A stretch of DNA of 64,000 bases, taken from Mesorhizobium sp. PAMC28654. Lineage in GTDB: Bacteria > Pseudomonadota > Alphaproteobacteria > Rhizobiales > Rhizobiaceae. Positions 52,322 through 64,000 of the stretch are shown here, piece by piece. Position 1 is the first letter of the stretch, and the number at the start of each line of letters is the position of its first letter. The translations under genes and the position numbers were made by a program. The notes under the pieces were generated by a model, which saw only the letters and a program-made list of their open reading frames with translations, had not been told where the DNA came from and ran no database searches. The DNA lies in assembly GCF_020616515.1 (NCBI RefSeq), contig NZ_CP085135.1:3596001-3660000 (forward strand), written 5' to 3'.

Positions 52322-53509
52322 ATGACTCTGCCGACCGATCCCGCCGAAAACCTCGCCGCCCTCATTCGTTGCGCCTCCGTGACGCCCGCCGAAGGCGGCG
52401 CCCTGACGGCGCTCGAAACAATGCTGAAGCCGCTCGGCTTCTCCGTCGAACGCCCGGTGTTCTCCGAGGACGGCACGCCGGACATCGAGAACCTTTATGC
52501 GCGGCGCTCCGGCAACGGTCCGCATCTGATGTTCGCCGGCCATACCGACGTGGTGCCGGTTGGCGACGAAGCGGCGTGGACGCACCCGCCTTTCGCCGCC
52601 GAGATCGCCAAGGGTGAGATGTATGGCCGTGGCGCCGTCGACATGAAGGGTGGCATCGCGTGCTTCATCGCCGCGGTGGCGCGCCATGTCGAACGGAAGG
52701 GCGGCCCGAAAGGCTCGGTGTCGCTGCTGATCACCGGCGACGAGGAAGGGCCGGCTATCAACGGAACGGTCAAGCTGCTGGACTGGGCCGTCGCCAAGGG
52801 CGAGACGTGGGATGCCGCGATCGTCGGCGAGCCGACCAACCCGGACGCGCTCGGCGACATGATCAAGATCGGCCGGCGCGGTTCCCTGTCGGGCAGCGTC
52901 ACCGTCAATGGACGCCAGGGGCACGTCGCCTACCCTCATCTCGCCGACAATCCGGTGCGCGGGCTGATAATGCTGGTCGACGCCCTGCTGCACCCGGTCT
53001 TCGACAAGGGAACCAAGGATTTCCAGCCGACCAATCTGGAGGTGACCACATTCGATGTCGGCAACCCCGCCACCAATGTGATCCCGGCCAAGGCGACCGC
53101 GACCTTCAACATCCGCTTCAACGACAGCTGGACCGCCGAGACCATCCAGGCTGAAATCCACAACCGCCTCGACCAGGCGGCCAAGCGCAAGAAATACCGG
53201 ACGGGCAAGAAGACGCCAGTCGACTACGACATCATCTGGCGCGACCGGCCGAGCCATGTCTTCCTCACTCGCGACGAGAAGCTGATCGAGACGCTCAGCG
53301 GTTCGGTCAAGGCTGTGGTCGGCAAGCAACCGGTGCTCTCGACATCAGGCGGCACGTCCGACGCACGCTTCATCAAGGACCATTGCCCGGTTGTTGAATT
53401 CGGGCTGGTCGGCAAGACCATGCACATGGTCGACGAACGTGTCGCAGTTGCGGATCTCGAGACGCTGACACAAATCTACCTGCGCTTCATCGAAGACTGG
53501 TTCGGATAG
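52322..53509 (+). CDS. dapE: Succinyl-diaminopimelate desuccinylase
   Basis: 395 residues. M20 peptidase metal ligands: His and Asp in [12 protein letters not shown], Asp in [12 protein letters not shown], the Glu pair in [13 protein letters not shown] and the late His in HMVDERV. It removes succinate to give LL-diaminopimelate for lysine and peptidoglycan. The length fits. It is followed after six bases by a membrane protein gene, so the two are co-transcribed. Confidence 0.96.
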   Translation: MTLPTDPAENLAALIRCASVTPAEGGALTALETMLKPLGFSVERPVFSEDGTPDIENLYARRSGNGPHLMFAGHTDVVPVGDEAAWTHPPFAAEIAKGEMYGRGAVDMKGGIACFIAAVARHVERKGGPKGSVSLLITGDEEGPAINGTVKLLDWAVAKGETWDAAIVGEPTNPDALGDMIKIGRRGSLSGSVTVNGRQGHVAYPHLADNPVRGLIMLVDALLHPVFDKGTKDFQPTNLEVTTFDVGNPATNVIPAKATATFNIRFNDSWTAETIQAEIHNRLDQAAKRKKYRTGKKTPVDYDIIWRDRPSHVFLTRDEKLIETLSGSVKAVVGKQPVLSTSGGTSDARFIKDHCPVVEFGLVGKTMHMVDERVAVADLETLTQIYLRFIEDWFG

Positions 53510-53515
53510 GACAGC

Positions 53516-54121
53516 ATGCTTTCGGCGGACGATACACATGCTTCGCTCACCGGCGCCTGGCGATTGATGCTGGGAAAAACCGATGGGTTGCGCCTGCTCG
53601 ACCTGTCGGCGGACGGCTTCTGGAATTCCTTCTTCGCCATCGTCGTGGCGGCACCGGCGCTGATTGTCGGCTGGGTCGGCGTTGCCAATGAGATCGGCGA
53701 TCCCGACGCTTTCGCGGGTCGCCTCGGCATGCTGATCCGCCTGGCGACGGTCGACATCGGCTCCTGGGTACTGCCGCTCGTCGCCCTTGCGCTGGTGGCG
53801 CCGCGCCTGGGGGTGGGCGGCCGCTTCGTGCACTATGTCGTGGCCAGCAACTGGGCCTCGGCCATTACCGCCTGGCTGATGCTGCCATCGGCGCTGATCA
53901 GGCTTTTCCTGCCGCCCTCCAACGCTATTTCCGGCCTGCTGTCGCTACTCTTGTTCGCTTTGTCGATGATGCTGACCTGGCGCATGACCAATGCGTCCAT
54001 CGGCAAGGGCGCTGCCGTCGGAACGGCCGTTTTCGTCGGCATGTTCATAGCGTCGCTGCTGGTGCTGTTCGGCCTGCAGTTTCTGCTCGGCATCGACGTA
54101 CCCGACTATTCGGGCGGCTAG
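53516..54121 (+). CDS. Conserved membrane protein downstream of dapE
   Basis: 201 residues with about five spans (FFAIVVAAPALIVGWVGVAN; IGSWVLPLVALALVAPRLGV; ITAWLMLPSALIRLFL; LLLFALSMMLTWRM; GMFIASLLVLFGLQFLLGI). I associate proteins of this layout with the slot after dapE in rhizobia, but I know of no function. A hairpin follows the stop. Confidence 0.75.
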   Translation: MLSADDTHASLTGAWRLMLGKTDGLRLLDLSADGFWNSFFAIVVAAPALIVGWVGVANEIGDPDAFAGRLGMLIRLATVDIGSWVLPLVALALVAPRLGVGGRFVHYVVASNWASAITAWLMLPSALIRLFLPPSNAISGLLSLLLFALSMMLTWRMTNASIGKGAAVGTAVFVGMFIASLLVLFGLQFLLGIDVPDYSGG

Positions 54122-54123
54122 AG

Positions 54124-54147
54124 CCTGTTCCATCCCGATGGAACAGG
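54124..54147 (+). terminator. Hairpin after the dapE operon
   Basis: cctgttccat / atggaacagg, a perfect 10-bp stem with a cccg loop, begins two bases after the stop codon. No T run follows. Confidence 0.65.
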
Positions 54148-54504
54148 GATACCGCTCCATCTTCTTGGTGCGCGGTCCATGGCGTTCTGGCAGGTCGCAT
54201 CATGGTGTTCCCGATCGTAGCCCTCAAAAGATGCCGCTTGGCACGCGCCGATCATCGACACGGGGCACGCCTCTCGGCTTCTTGGATAGCGGCGGGCTGA
54301 TCGCGCGCCATTCGAAGTCGCCAAGGTCATTTCGGCTCATGTTGAGCTTGAATCAGGGTTCGGCACGATATGAAAGCCGCCAGCCGCAAACGCCCCCTTT
54401 TTGCCGCTAGTCCAATTGGGCGTGCCCGTGAACGGTCCTTGGCGATGTTCCGCGACCCGTTACAAAACCGCAAGATCGGTCGAGCACGCTATGGCCATTA
54501 GCGA
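54148..54504. other. Intergenic stretch with no convincing gene
   Basis: About 360 bases at the left edge of an inserted block. I see no frame with a ribosome site or recognisable motif. Confidence 0.5.
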
Positions 54505-54660
54505 CTAGTTGGAGCCGCCACGGAGGACGGACGATGAAGGCGGCGCTTCAAAACGACCATGCTCGCATGCAGCGGAGGCTGGACTACATCGACCTGCAAC
54601 AGTGATCTGGACCTGGAAAACGGTAACCGGTGTTGCGGCCGTTTCGAAGTTTCATTTCCA
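54505..54660 (+). pseudogene. Decayed duplicate of the start of the AraC-family gene
   Basis: This stretch matches 55512-55671 (the ribosome site and first codons of the AraC gene) closely: ctag(t/c)tggagccgccacggagga, gaaggcggcgcttcaaaac and tcgaagtttcatttcca are shared. It has several substitutions and a deletion of about ten bases, and the frame stops early. It lies just before a damaged hydrolase gene, so the hydrolase is flanked by a broken and an intact copy. Confidence 0.8.
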
Positions 54661-54707
54661 AGAGCCTGTAGGCCGCTGTTCACCTCGTCGCACATTTGAG
54701 AGACTCC

Positions 54708-55544
54708 ATGACAACGACGTACGCTCCCAAAGAGACGACCACTCGCGGACACACCGTTCAAATCAACGACATTGAGATGTACTACGAGGAGTACGGAGTC
54801 GGAAAACCTCTGGTACTCCTGCATGGGTTTGGCGGTTGTGCATAGAACTGGCTTCCCTTTACCGCCAGGCTCTCAGAGCGCCATCGACTGATCGTCGTGG
54901 ATCTGCGTGGCCATGGTCACTCCACCAATCCCGGGAACAAGTTCACACATCGGGAAGCGGCCAATGACGTGTTCCTCTTGCTTGAAAAGCTGGGGGTAGG
55001 TCATTTCTCGGCTATGGGGATCAGTTCTGGCGGGATGACGCTGCTGCACATGGCAACGAGCCAACCCAAGCGCATCGACTCAATGGTATTGATCAGTGCA
55101 ACTACCCATTTCCCAGATCAGGCAAGGGTTATCATGCGCAGAGCTTCGTTCGACGTCATGCCGCAACAAGTTCAAGAAATGTATCGAGAGTGCGCAAAAC
55201 GCGGTGACGAACAGATCAGTCAACTCATCACACAGTTCAACGCGCTGGGCGAAAGCCATGACGATATGAATCTCACCGAACAAGATCTATCAACCATTGC
55301 AGCTCGTACACTTGTCGTGCACGGTGATCGCGATCGCTTTTTTCCTGTTGAAATTTCTGTAAGCATCTACCGTTCTATTCCGGATGCTACGTTATGGATC
55401 GTTCCTGGCGGCGAGCACGCTCCTATTTATGATCCCATCGTCCCATTCACATCAACGGCCCTGCGATTCCTTGATGGGCCAGACAGCAAGTTGCAATCAG
55501 AGGCCGAACAACTAGCTGGAGCCGCCACGGAGGAGGGACGGTGA
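54708..55544 (+). pseudogene. Alpha/beta hydrolase gene with an in-frame amber stop
   Basis: The frame from ATG 54708 is open apart from one TAG at 54843-54845, in the middle of the LLHGFGGCA-x-NWLPF oxyanion region. Beyond it the protein is intact: VVDLRGHGHS, nucleophile Ser in MGISSGGMTLLH, acid Asp in VHGDRDRFFP and His in PGGEHAPIY. Without the stop it would be a normal alpha/beta hydrolase of 278 residues. Its base composition looks lower in GC than its neighbours, hinting at transfer. A shortened form could start downstream but would lack the first strand. The 3' end overlaps the AraC gene start by four bases. Confidence 0.8.
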
Positions 55545-56422
55545 AGGCGGCGCTTCAAAACCACCATGCCCGGATGCAGCGGGTGCTGGACTACATCGAC
55601 CGGCATCTTGGCAGTGATCTGGACCGGGAAACGCTAAGCGGTGTCGCGGCCTTCTCGAAGTTTCATTTCCACCGGCAGTTTACGGCGACCTTCGGGTTAT
55701 CCGTGCATAGTTATGTTCAGCTTGCCCGTATGAAGCGCGCTTCGCACCGGCTGGCCTACATGGACGCCCAAAGCGTCACGGACATAGCGATGGATGCCGG
55801 TTACGATGCACCGGACGCCTTCGCCCGCGCCTTTCGGCAACGGTTCGGGCAATCGCCTTCATCGTTCCGGAAGTCTCCCGATTGGGAGCCGTGGCTTGCG
55901 GCCTTCGGGCCTCTCGACAACGCCAGGAGCAAGCTCATGCAGAAGACTTTTACCACTGACGACGTGACGATTCGCGATGTGCCCCCCACACCGGTGGCGA
56001 TCATGGAGCATCGGGGCGACCCCGCGACGCTCGGCGCCACCATCCAGCGGTTCATCGCGTGGCGCAAGGCCGCGGGCCTGCACCCCAAGACAAGTCCGAC
56101 CTTCAATGTCTGGCGTTCAGAGCGGCGTCCTACGCCGCCTGCCGATTATAGCGTGGACCTTTGTGTCGGGACCAACCAACCGATCGAGGCGGACGGCGAG
56201 CGGATCAAAGCCGGCGAGATCCCTGGCGGACGCTGCGCGGTGCTACGCGTCGTTGGCAACACCCACAATCTGGAGCCTGCCGCGCTCTACCTTTATCGCG
56301 AGTGGCTTCCGGCCAGCGGCGAGGAAGCACGCGACTTCCCGATCTATTGCCAGCGGCTGGGCTTCTTCGCGGAAGTGCCAGAGCATGAGGCGGTCGCGGA
56401 ACTGTTTTTGCCGCTGAAATAG
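55541..56422 (+). CDS. AraC-family regulator with GyrI-like effector domain
   Basis: 293 residues, GTG start overlapping the hydrolase stop. Residues about 5-105 form the AraC double helix-turn-helix (LDRETLSGVAAFSKFHFHRQ; QSVTDIAMDAGYDAPDAFAR, AFRQRFGQSPSSFRK). Residues about 130-292 are a GyrI-like small-molecule-binding domain (VTIRDVPPTPVAIMEHRGDP; PGGRCAVLRVVGNTHNLEPA). It is likely a drug- or metabolite-responsive activator; the coupled hydrolase would be an obvious target if it were intact. Confidence 0.88.
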   Translation: MKAALQNHHARMQRVLDYIDRHLGSDLDRETLSGVAAFSKFHFHRQFTATFGLSVHSYVQLARMKRASHRLAYMDAQSVTDIAMDAGYDAPDAFARAFRQRFGQSPSSFRKSPDWEPWLAAFGPLDNARSKLMQKTFTTDDVTIRDVPPTPVAIMEHRGDPATLGATIQRFIAWRKAAGLHPKTSPTFNVWRSERRPTPPADYSVDLCVGTNQPIEADGERIKAGEIPGGRCAVLRVVGNTHNLEPAALYLYREWLPASGEEARDFPIYCQRLGFFAEVPEHEAVAELFLPLK

Positions 56423-56574
56423 CGCCTCCGACGGCGGCCTGTCCCATCCGATGGCAAGAAACCGACAGGCCGCTATCCACCCGATCCCGGTCTTTGTGGG
56501 TTCACGGCCTAATCCTTAGCCCAGTATAGCGCGACGATCTGGATGAGACGTGAGCGGCGATCTGGATGAGATTC

Positions 56575-59012
<2,438 letters not shown>

Positions 59013-59169
59013 CTACCGGGCCGACCGCGATCATAAGACGCTGAAAAATTGCGCGGCGGCGGGGGTGTAACTCCGGTCGGGCTACGCCCTCCCTTCGTCA
59101 CACCCCCGCCGCCGAGTCTCATCCTGATTGACGCTGAGTCTCACCTTGTTTGTCGCCGCGCAGCCCAGT

Positions 59170-59940
59170 TCAATCCAGGGCGACACTCTCTGTATCCGGA
59201 TAATCGACACCCACCAGAAAGAGCCCATCCGGCGGCGCTACCTGGCCACAGGCGGCGCGGTCATGAGCGTCGAGGGCAGCCTTGAGGCCTGCGGCGGTCC
59301 AGCCGCCCTCGCCGACCCGCTTCAGTGAACCGACCATCGAGCGCACCTGATTGTGCAGGAATGACCGCGCCGAGGCCCTCACCTCGATCACGTCATCCAT
59401 GCGGCTCACCTCAAGCCGCTCCAGCGTCCGCACCGGGCTGTTGGCCTGGCACTGGGTCGAGCGGAAGGTGGTGAAATCATGCCGCCCCAGCAGCTGCTTT
59501 GCCGCCTCGTGCATGGCCGCGGCATCGAGCCGCTTCGGCACCCACCACACCTTGCCCTTGTCGAGCGCGGCAGGCGCCCGTCGATTGACGATGCGGTAGA
59601 GATAGTGACGGCCGGTAGCCGAGAAGCGCGCATCGAAACCGTCGGATACAGCCACGGCCTTGAGGATGGCGATGCGGTCGCCGGCAATCTGCAGATGCGC
59701 GTTGATGGCATCGCGCACCTTGTCATCGGGCCACGCCTTGGCGAGGTCGGCATGCGCAACCTGGGCGGTCGCGTGGACGCCGGCGTCGGTGCGGCCGGCG
59801 GCGCGCAATCTCACTTGCTCGCCGCAGAATTTTTCGATCGCCCGCTCGATCGCCTGCTGCACCGAAGGCTGATCGGCCTGGTGCTGCCAGCCGGCATAGA
59901 GGCTGCCGTCATATTCGATGTCGAGGCGAAAACGCGGCAT
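59170..59940 (-). CDS. truA: tRNA pseudouridine(38-40) synthase TruA
   Basis: 256 residues. Opening [20 protein letters not shown], catalytic Asp in [18 protein letters not shown], and [15 protein letters not shown]. It isomerises uridines in the tRNA anticodon arm. It is the last gene of the def-fmt-GNAT-truA series; the IS21 element ends just past its stop. Confidence 0.95.
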   Translation of the reverse strand: MPRFRLDIEYDGSLYAGWQHQADQPSVQQAIERAIEKFCGEQVRLRAAGRTDAGVHATAQVAHADLAKAWPDDKVRDAINAHLQIAGDRIAILKAVAVSDGFDARFSATGRHYLYRIVNRRAPAALDKGKVWWVPKRLDAAAMHEAAKQLLGRHDFTTFRSTQCQANSPVRTLERLEVSRMDDVIEVRASARSFLHNQVRSMVGSLKRVGEGGWTAAGLKAALDAHDRAACGQVAPPDGLFLVGVDYPDTESVALD

Positions 59941-59957
59941 ATGCGATGAGCGCTCGC

Positions 59958-60464
59958 CTAGGCGGCGAGCGCGGTGAAGGCGGAGGCATAGACCAGCTTG
60001 CCGGTCTCGGGCGCATCGCCCCAGGCAAGCGCCTGCAACGCTTCGCCCTGGTACTCGCTTTCGAATTTCTCGGCGCGAGCGTGGCTATAGCCGAAACGGC
60101 CGTAGTAGGTGGGATCGCCCAGCACCACGGCCAGTGTCTCGCCGGCATCCTTGAGGCGGATATGCGCTTCGCGGATCAGCGCACCACCAATGCCCGTGCC
60201 ATGGAACGAAGGCTCCACCGCCAACGGCGCCAGCGCCACGGCCGGGAAACCCTTGCCGCCATTCCACACGAAAAGCCGCGAAAACAGGATATGGCCGACG
60301 ACCTGTCCATCTTCTTCCGCCACCAGTTCGACGACGGCATCGCCACCGGTGACCAGCGCGTCGACCAGTCCGGCCTCCGCCTGCTGGCCGAAGGCGTGTT
60401 CCTCGACGAGGCGAATAGCCTCGCGGTCCCGCGGCGTCGCCGCGCGTATTGACATCATGCTCAT
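59958..60464 (-). CDS. GNAT-family N-acetyltransferase
   Basis: 168 residues with the acetyl-CoA-binding loop [20 protein letters not shown] (Q/RxxGxG/A variant) and [20 protein letters not shown], typical of the YhbS-like GNAT group in this position. It probably acetylates a protein or small molecule. The start overlaps the fmt stop by ATGA, and truA follows 17 bases on. Confidence 0.85.
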   Translation of the reverse strand: MSMMSIRAATPRDREAIRLVEEHAFGQQAEAGLVDALVTGGDAVVELVAEEDGQVVGHILFSRLFVWNGGKGFPAVALAPLAVEPSFHGTGIGGALIREAHIRLKDAGETLAVVLGDPTYYGRFGYSHARAEKFESEYQGEALQALAWGDAPETGKLVYASAFTALAA

Positions 60465-61394
60465 GAGAACTTCATTCCTTTTTCGATCTTGGCCCCGCGC
60501 AGAAACTCCTGCGCGGCGGCGGGCTTTCCGCCCGCCCGTTGAACTTCGACCAGCCTGACCGCGCCTGCCCCGCAGGCGACCGTCAGCCGGTCATCGAGAA
60601 TTCCTCCCGACTCGCCGGCGCCTTGTGAAAGCGTCGAGCGAAGCAGTTTCAGCCGCTCCATACGGCCGCCAATTTCAATCTCGGACCAGGCGCCGGGAAA
60701 GGGCGACAGGCCGCGAATATGATTGTGGACTTCGGCGGCAGGCCGTGTCCAGTCCACACGCGTCTCGGATTTATCGATCTTTCGCGCATAGGTTACCCCC
60801 GACATTGCCTGCGTGGTAAATGTCAGGGCATTGCTCTCCAGCCGCGCCAGCGCCTCCACAATCAGTGCAGCGCCGGTAACCATAAGCCGATCATGCAGAT
60901 CGCCGGCTGTTATATCGGGTCCAATGACCAGTTTCAACCATTGCCACCGGACCCGTGTCCAGACCTTCCTCCATCCGCATCACCATCATGCCGGTTTCGG
61001 TATCCCCAGCCATGATCGCGCGCTGGATGGGAGCAGCACCACGCCAGCGCGGCAACAGTGAGGCATGGCCGTTGAGGCAACCGAGCCTCGGCGCATCGAG
61101 AACGGGTTTGGGCAAAAGCAACCCATAGGCCACGACGATGGCGACATCGGCCCCGATGGCGCGAAACGCGGCCTGCTCGGCCTCGCCCTTGAGCGACACC
61201 GGCGTACTTACTTCGATGCCCAGCCGCTCCGCCTCACGCTGGACCGGCGACGGCGTCAGCTCCAGCCCGCGACGGCCCGCGGCGCGTGGCGGCTGCGTAT
61301 AGACGGCTGGGATCACATGCCCGGCTTCAGCGATCGCGCGCAACGTCGGCACGGCAAATTCCGGCGTGCCCATGAAGATGACGCGAAGGGGCAT
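60461..61394 (-). pseudogene. fmt: Methionyl-tRNA formyltransferase gene with a frameshift
   Basis: The first frame from ATG 61394 has the formyltransferase domain: [20 protein letters not shown] and the catalytic Asn-His in [20 protein letters not shown], and Asp in [13 protein letters not shown]. It then goes out of frame near 60935, in the short A run gttgaaactgg. The other frame continues at once with [20 protein letters not shown] and the C-terminal OB domain to a stop at 60461. The total, 934 bases, is one base over a multiple of three. fmt is important for growth, so a sequence error in the A run is at least as likely as a true mutation. If real, only a truncated catalytic domain would be made. 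Confidence 0.8.
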
Positions 61395-61434
61395 TTTTCT
61401 TCCAATATCCTGTCTTCTGCGCGCCGTGACCGGC

Positions 61435-61860
61435 TCAGGCATCCGCTTCAAACGGGTTTATCATCTTGAGGTCAAGGCCATCGAAGTCGCGAACATTACG
61501 AGTCGCAAGCGTGGCGTCATGAGCGAGACAAATAGCGGCAATCATGGCGTCAGAAAGGCTGATAGGGCGGCCGTTGCGTTCCCGTGCAGCCCGGAGCTTG
61601 CCGGCAAGCCGAGGGATCGAGCCGGAAAATTCCACAATACGACCGGCAAACTGCCGCGAGATCAGCTGGTCCAGCACGCGAACATAGCGGTCGGATTCCG
61701 TCTTGTTCAAAAACCGTTCCGCACCGAACGACTGTTCCATGACGACCGGGCCACACATGTAAAGCTCGAGAAGATCCTGTTTGCGAAACCACGCCGAAAC
61801 ATTGGCATCGTGCACAGGCTTGCTGGCTTCGGACACAACATTGGTATCGAGGACAATCAC
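61435..61860 (-). CDS. VapC-type PIN-domain toxin
   Basis: 141 residues. PIN acidic residues: Asp5 in [14 protein letters not shown], a central Glu near [12 protein letters not shown], Asp in [14 protein letters not shown] and Asp in [12 protein letters not shown]. It probably cleaves RNA, most likely tRNA or rRNA. It overlaps the antitoxin gene by ATGA. The pair sits between def and fmt, which are normally adjacent. Confidence 0.88.
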   Translation of the reverse strand: MIVLDTNVVSEASKPVHDANVSAWFRKQDLLELYMCGPVVMEQSFGAERFLNKTESDRYVRVLDQLISRQFAGRIVEFSGSIPRLAGKLRAARERNGRPISLSDAMIAAICLAHDATLATRNVRDFDGLDLKMINPFEADA

Positions 61861-62144
61861 TCGAAATCCTCGATGGGACGACCGAAGTCGCGTTTCCTGT
61901 CCGCTTCGATTTCGTCCATCATCTTTGCAAACTCGTCGCCAATTGCATTTTCAGCGGCGAATGCAGAGCGAATCGCATCCCATGCCGAAACGGCCGGCTC
62001 CGGCTTGGCCTCTCTCTCCGCAACTATGCCTTTGCGCAAAAGATCAATCGCCTTGCCCGACAAGCTCTGCCCCCCCTTGCGCGCCGCCTGTTCGATCTCT
62101 CGCTTCAAAGGTTCGGGAATATCCCTGATCAGCATATCGCTCAT
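61857..62144 (-). CDS. VapB/FitA-type antitoxin
   Basis: 95 residues from ATG 62144. The N-terminal ribbon-helix-helix (MLIRDIPEPLKREIEQAARK, then GGQSLSGKAIDLLRKG) is of the FitA kind. The C-terminal part (AFAAENAIGDEFAKMMDEIE) should wrap the toxin. A perfect palindrome starts 12 bases upstream and is the likely autoregulatory operator. Confidence 0.85.
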   Translation of the reverse strand: MSDMLIRDIPEPLKREIEQAARKGGQSLSGKAIDLLRKGIVAEREAKPEPAVSAWDAIRSAFAAENAIGDEFAKMMDEIEADRKRDFGRPIEDFE

Positions 62145-62155
62145 CGATGACTCCA

Positions 62156-62178
62156 GATTGATATCATTGATATCAATC
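62156..62178. promoter_or_regulatory. Palindromic operator of the vapBC pair
   Basis: gattgatatca-t-tgatatcaatc is a perfect 11-1-11 inverted repeat, 12 bases upstream of the antitoxin start, the usual position for ribbon-helix-helix autoregulation. AT-rich against a GC-rich background. Confidence 0.8.
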
Positions 62179-62270
62179 CTCGGACTTGCATTCAACGAAA
62201 TTCGACGATCTGGCCACGGACAAAGCAACCCGGTCGGGCATGAACGCGCGGAGGATGGTCGGAGCGGGCC

Positions 62271-62801
62271 TTATCCCACCAGCTTGCCCGGCACCTTGTC
62301 CTTGGCGAGTTTCTTGAACTTCTTCACCACCATGTCGCGCTTCAGCTTCGAAATGTAGTCGATGAAGAGCACGCCGTTGAGATGATCGATCTCGTGCTGC
62401 AGGCAGGTCGCCATCAACCCCTCGGCCTCGATCTCCGCGAGCTTGCCGTCGCGGTCGAGATATTTCACCCGGACAGTGGCGGGGCGTTCGACCTCGGCAT
62501 AATAGTCGGGGATCGACAGGCAGCCTTCCTCGTAGACCGAGCGCTGGTCGGCGCTTTCGAGGACTTCCGGATTGATGAAGATCTGCGGCGCCGGCGTCTC
62601 GTCTTCCTTGGCAAGGTCGATCACCAGCATGCGCAGCGGCTCGCCGATCTGGATCGCCGCCAGCCCGATGCCGGGCGCGTCATACATGGTTTCCAGCATG
62701 TCGTCGGCAAGCTTGCGCAAAGCGTCGTCGACGCGCTCCACCGGTTTGGAAAGCTGGCGCAGGATGGGATCGGGAAGGATGATGAGCGGCTTGATCGACA
62801 T
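62271..62801 (-). CDS. def: Peptide deformylase
   Basis: 176 residues from ATG 62801. Motif 1 [10 protein letters not shown], motif 2 EEGCLSIPD (metal Cys) and motif 3 [13 protein letters not shown] (metal His pair and catalytic Glu). It removes formyl groups from nascent proteins. Motif 1 has Ile-Gln where most have Pro/Val-Gln, a harmless variation. It is divergent from rmuC. Confidence 0.96.
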   Translation of the reverse strand: MSIKPLIILPDPILRQLSKPVERVDDALRKLADDMLETMYDAPGIGLAAIQIGEPLRMLVIDLAKEDETPAPQIFINPEVLESADQRSVYEEGCLSIPDYYAEVERPATVRVKYLDRDGKLAEIEAEGLMATCLQHEIDHLNGVLFIDYISKLKRDMVVKKFKKLAKDKVPGKLVG

Positions 62802-62904
62802 GGCGTTCCACCTAAGACCTCCTGCGAAAAGCGTCAACCGGTGCGCCGGGCCAACGTTCACGTTTTGATCTGTTCGGACATGCCGAATCATCTATGCTGT
62901 CCAC

Positions 62905-64000
62905 ATGAATGACCTGGCACCAATCCTTTCACAGCCCATAGCCCGGCTTGGTGCCACCACGGTCACGCTTGGCCTCGCCCTGGCTTTCGGCGCGATCCTG
63001 TTTCTTGGCCTGGTGGTGACGCTCGTCGTCGCGTTGTGGCGATCAGCCCGGGCGCGGACCATTGCGGCAACGGAAGCCGCCGACCTTGCCCGCGATGCCG
63101 AGGCCCGCATGGCCGGCATTTTGCAGAGCCAGGCCGAGATGCAGGGCCGCATGGGGGCCATCGCCGAAGTGTTCGGCGCGAGGCAGGCAGAGCTGACGCA
63201 ATCAATCGGGCAGCGGCTCGACGCCATGACCGGCCGCCTTGGCCAGACCATGACCGAGCAGACCAAATCGACACATGAGAGTCTGGCCAAGTTGCAGGAA
63301 CGGCTGGCGATCATCGATGTCGCGCAAGGCAACATCCAGTCGCTTGCCGGCCAGGTCGTGCAATTGCAGGCGATCCTCTCCAACAAGCAGACGCGCGGCG
63401 CTTTCGGCCAGTCGCGCATGGAGGCGATCGTCGCCGACGGACTGCCGCATGGCGCCTACGAATTCCAGGCGACCTTGTCGAATGGCAGCCGGCCCGATTG
63501 CCTGGTGAAGATGCCGAACGGCGCGCCCTCGCTTGCCATCGATGCCAAATTTCCGCTGGAAGCCTGGAATGCCATCCGCGCCGCTGACGGCGCCGACCTG
63601 CAGAAGGTCGCCGCGCAGGCCTTCCGCCGCGACATCGAGATCCATGTCCGCGATATCTCCGAAAAATACCTGATCCAGGGCGAGACGCAGGACACCGCCT
63701 TCATGTTCGTGCCATCGGAATCGGTGTTCGCCGAGATCCACGAGAATTTCGAGGCCATCGTCCACAAGGCGCACCGCGCCCGCATCGTCATCGTCTCGCC
63801 GTCGCTGCTGATGCTGTCTATCCAGGTGATCCAGGCGATCCTCAAGGATGCGCGCATGCGCGAACAGGCGCATCTGATCCAGGGGGAGGTCATCCGGTTG
63901 ATGGAGGATGTCGGGCGTCTCGACGAGCGCGTGCGCAAGCTGCAGGTCCATTTCGGCCAATCCGCCAAGGATGTCGACGACATCCTCGTTTCGACGTCCA
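62905..64000 (+). CDS. rmuC: DNA recombination protein RmuC (runs off the window)
   Basis: 365 codons visible from ATG 62905, with no stop before the window ends. N-terminal span (about 17-45: TVTLGLALAFGAILFLGLVV), a coiled-coil region (about 55-150), then the RmuC domain: LPHGAYEFQATLSNGSRPDC, LAIDAKFPLEAWNAI and MFVPSESVFAEIHENF. It is a membrane-anchored predicted nuclease that limits inversions at short repeats. Divergent from def. Confidence 0.93.
   Translation, partial: MNDLAPILSQPIARLGATTVTLGLALAFGAILFLGLVVTLVVALWRSARARTIAATEAADLARDAEARMAGILQSQAEMQGRMGAIAEVFGARQAELTQSIGQRLDAMTGRLGQTMTEQTKSTHESLAKLQERLAIIDVAQGNIQSLAGQVVQLQAILSNKQTRGAFGQSRMEAIVADGLPHGAYEFQATLSNGSRPDCLVKMPNGAPSLAIDAKFPLEAWNAIRAADGADLQKVAAQAFRRDIEIHVRDISEKYLIQGETQDTAFMFVPSESVFAEIHENFEAIVHKAHRARIVIVSPSLLMLSIQVIQAILKDARMREQAHLIQGEVIRLMEDVGRLDERVRKLQVHFGQSAKDVDDILVSTS

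Overview
The window looks like chromosome from a GC-rich alphaproteobacterium of the Rhizobiales, most probably Mesorhizobium or a close relative. I base this on gene content and order (rpmH-rnpA-yidC, engB, argB, dapD/dapE, def-fmt-truA), on DUF6074 and other small genes I associate with Mesorhizobium islands, on Omp25/31-type porin and fasciclin proteins, and on strong G/C preference at third codon positions. No database search was possible.

Layout. 1-7.3 kb is accessory sequence with small envelope or secreted proteins: a beta-barrel outer membrane protein, a Tim44-like domain protein, a glycine-zipper protein, an iron-permease-like protein and a membrane protein coupled to a 36-codon leader ORF. 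7.4-20.8 kb is a decayed, phage-derived integrative element. It ends at a tRNA-Arg(ACG) gene whose 3' end faces the element, and it carries a tyrosine recombinase, a Cro/C1-type regulator, an AlpA-type regulator and strings of small ATGA-coupled genes. At its centre is a single-chain type IIB topoisomerase-like protein (GHKL ATPase plus Spo11/TopoVI-A-like tyrosine and Toprim parts). An IS630-like and an IS3-like element have damaged it, and two truncated genes abut the IS3 element.

21-40.5 kb is core sequence: a sensor kinase, then rpmH-rnpA-yidC, engB and argB. These genes are separated by two EmrAB-type efflux systems (one with MarR, one with TetR), two fasciclin paralogues, an acetyltransferase, MsrB, an ECF sigma/anti-sigma pair and an amidase. 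The efflux and fasciclin genes lie almost symmetrically about engB. The sigma/anti-sigma/fasciclin/MsrB group suggests an envelope or oxidative stress regulon.

40.5-54 kb holds an orphan B12-binding radical SAM enzyme, a MarR regulator, a GMC oxidoreductase with a tiny Tat-signal partner, two diguanylate cyclases (one broken by two frameshifts), a HAD phosphatase and a LOG-family protein converging on an octamer repeat array, and the lysine/peptidoglycan genes dapD and dapE. 54-59.2 kb is an insertion: a decayed alpha/beta hydrolase between a ruined and an intact AraC gene, and a complete IS21-family element. 59.2-64 kb is the translation cluster truA, a GNAT gene, fmt (frameshifted) and def, interrupted by a VapBC-type toxin-antitoxin pair, followed by the start of rmuC, which runs off the window.

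Several genes carry a frameshift or stop (the 675, 8366, 49945 and 60461 genes and the hydrolase). Only the 26-bp duplication in the first has an obvious cause in the sequence; the others may be real decay or sequence errors.
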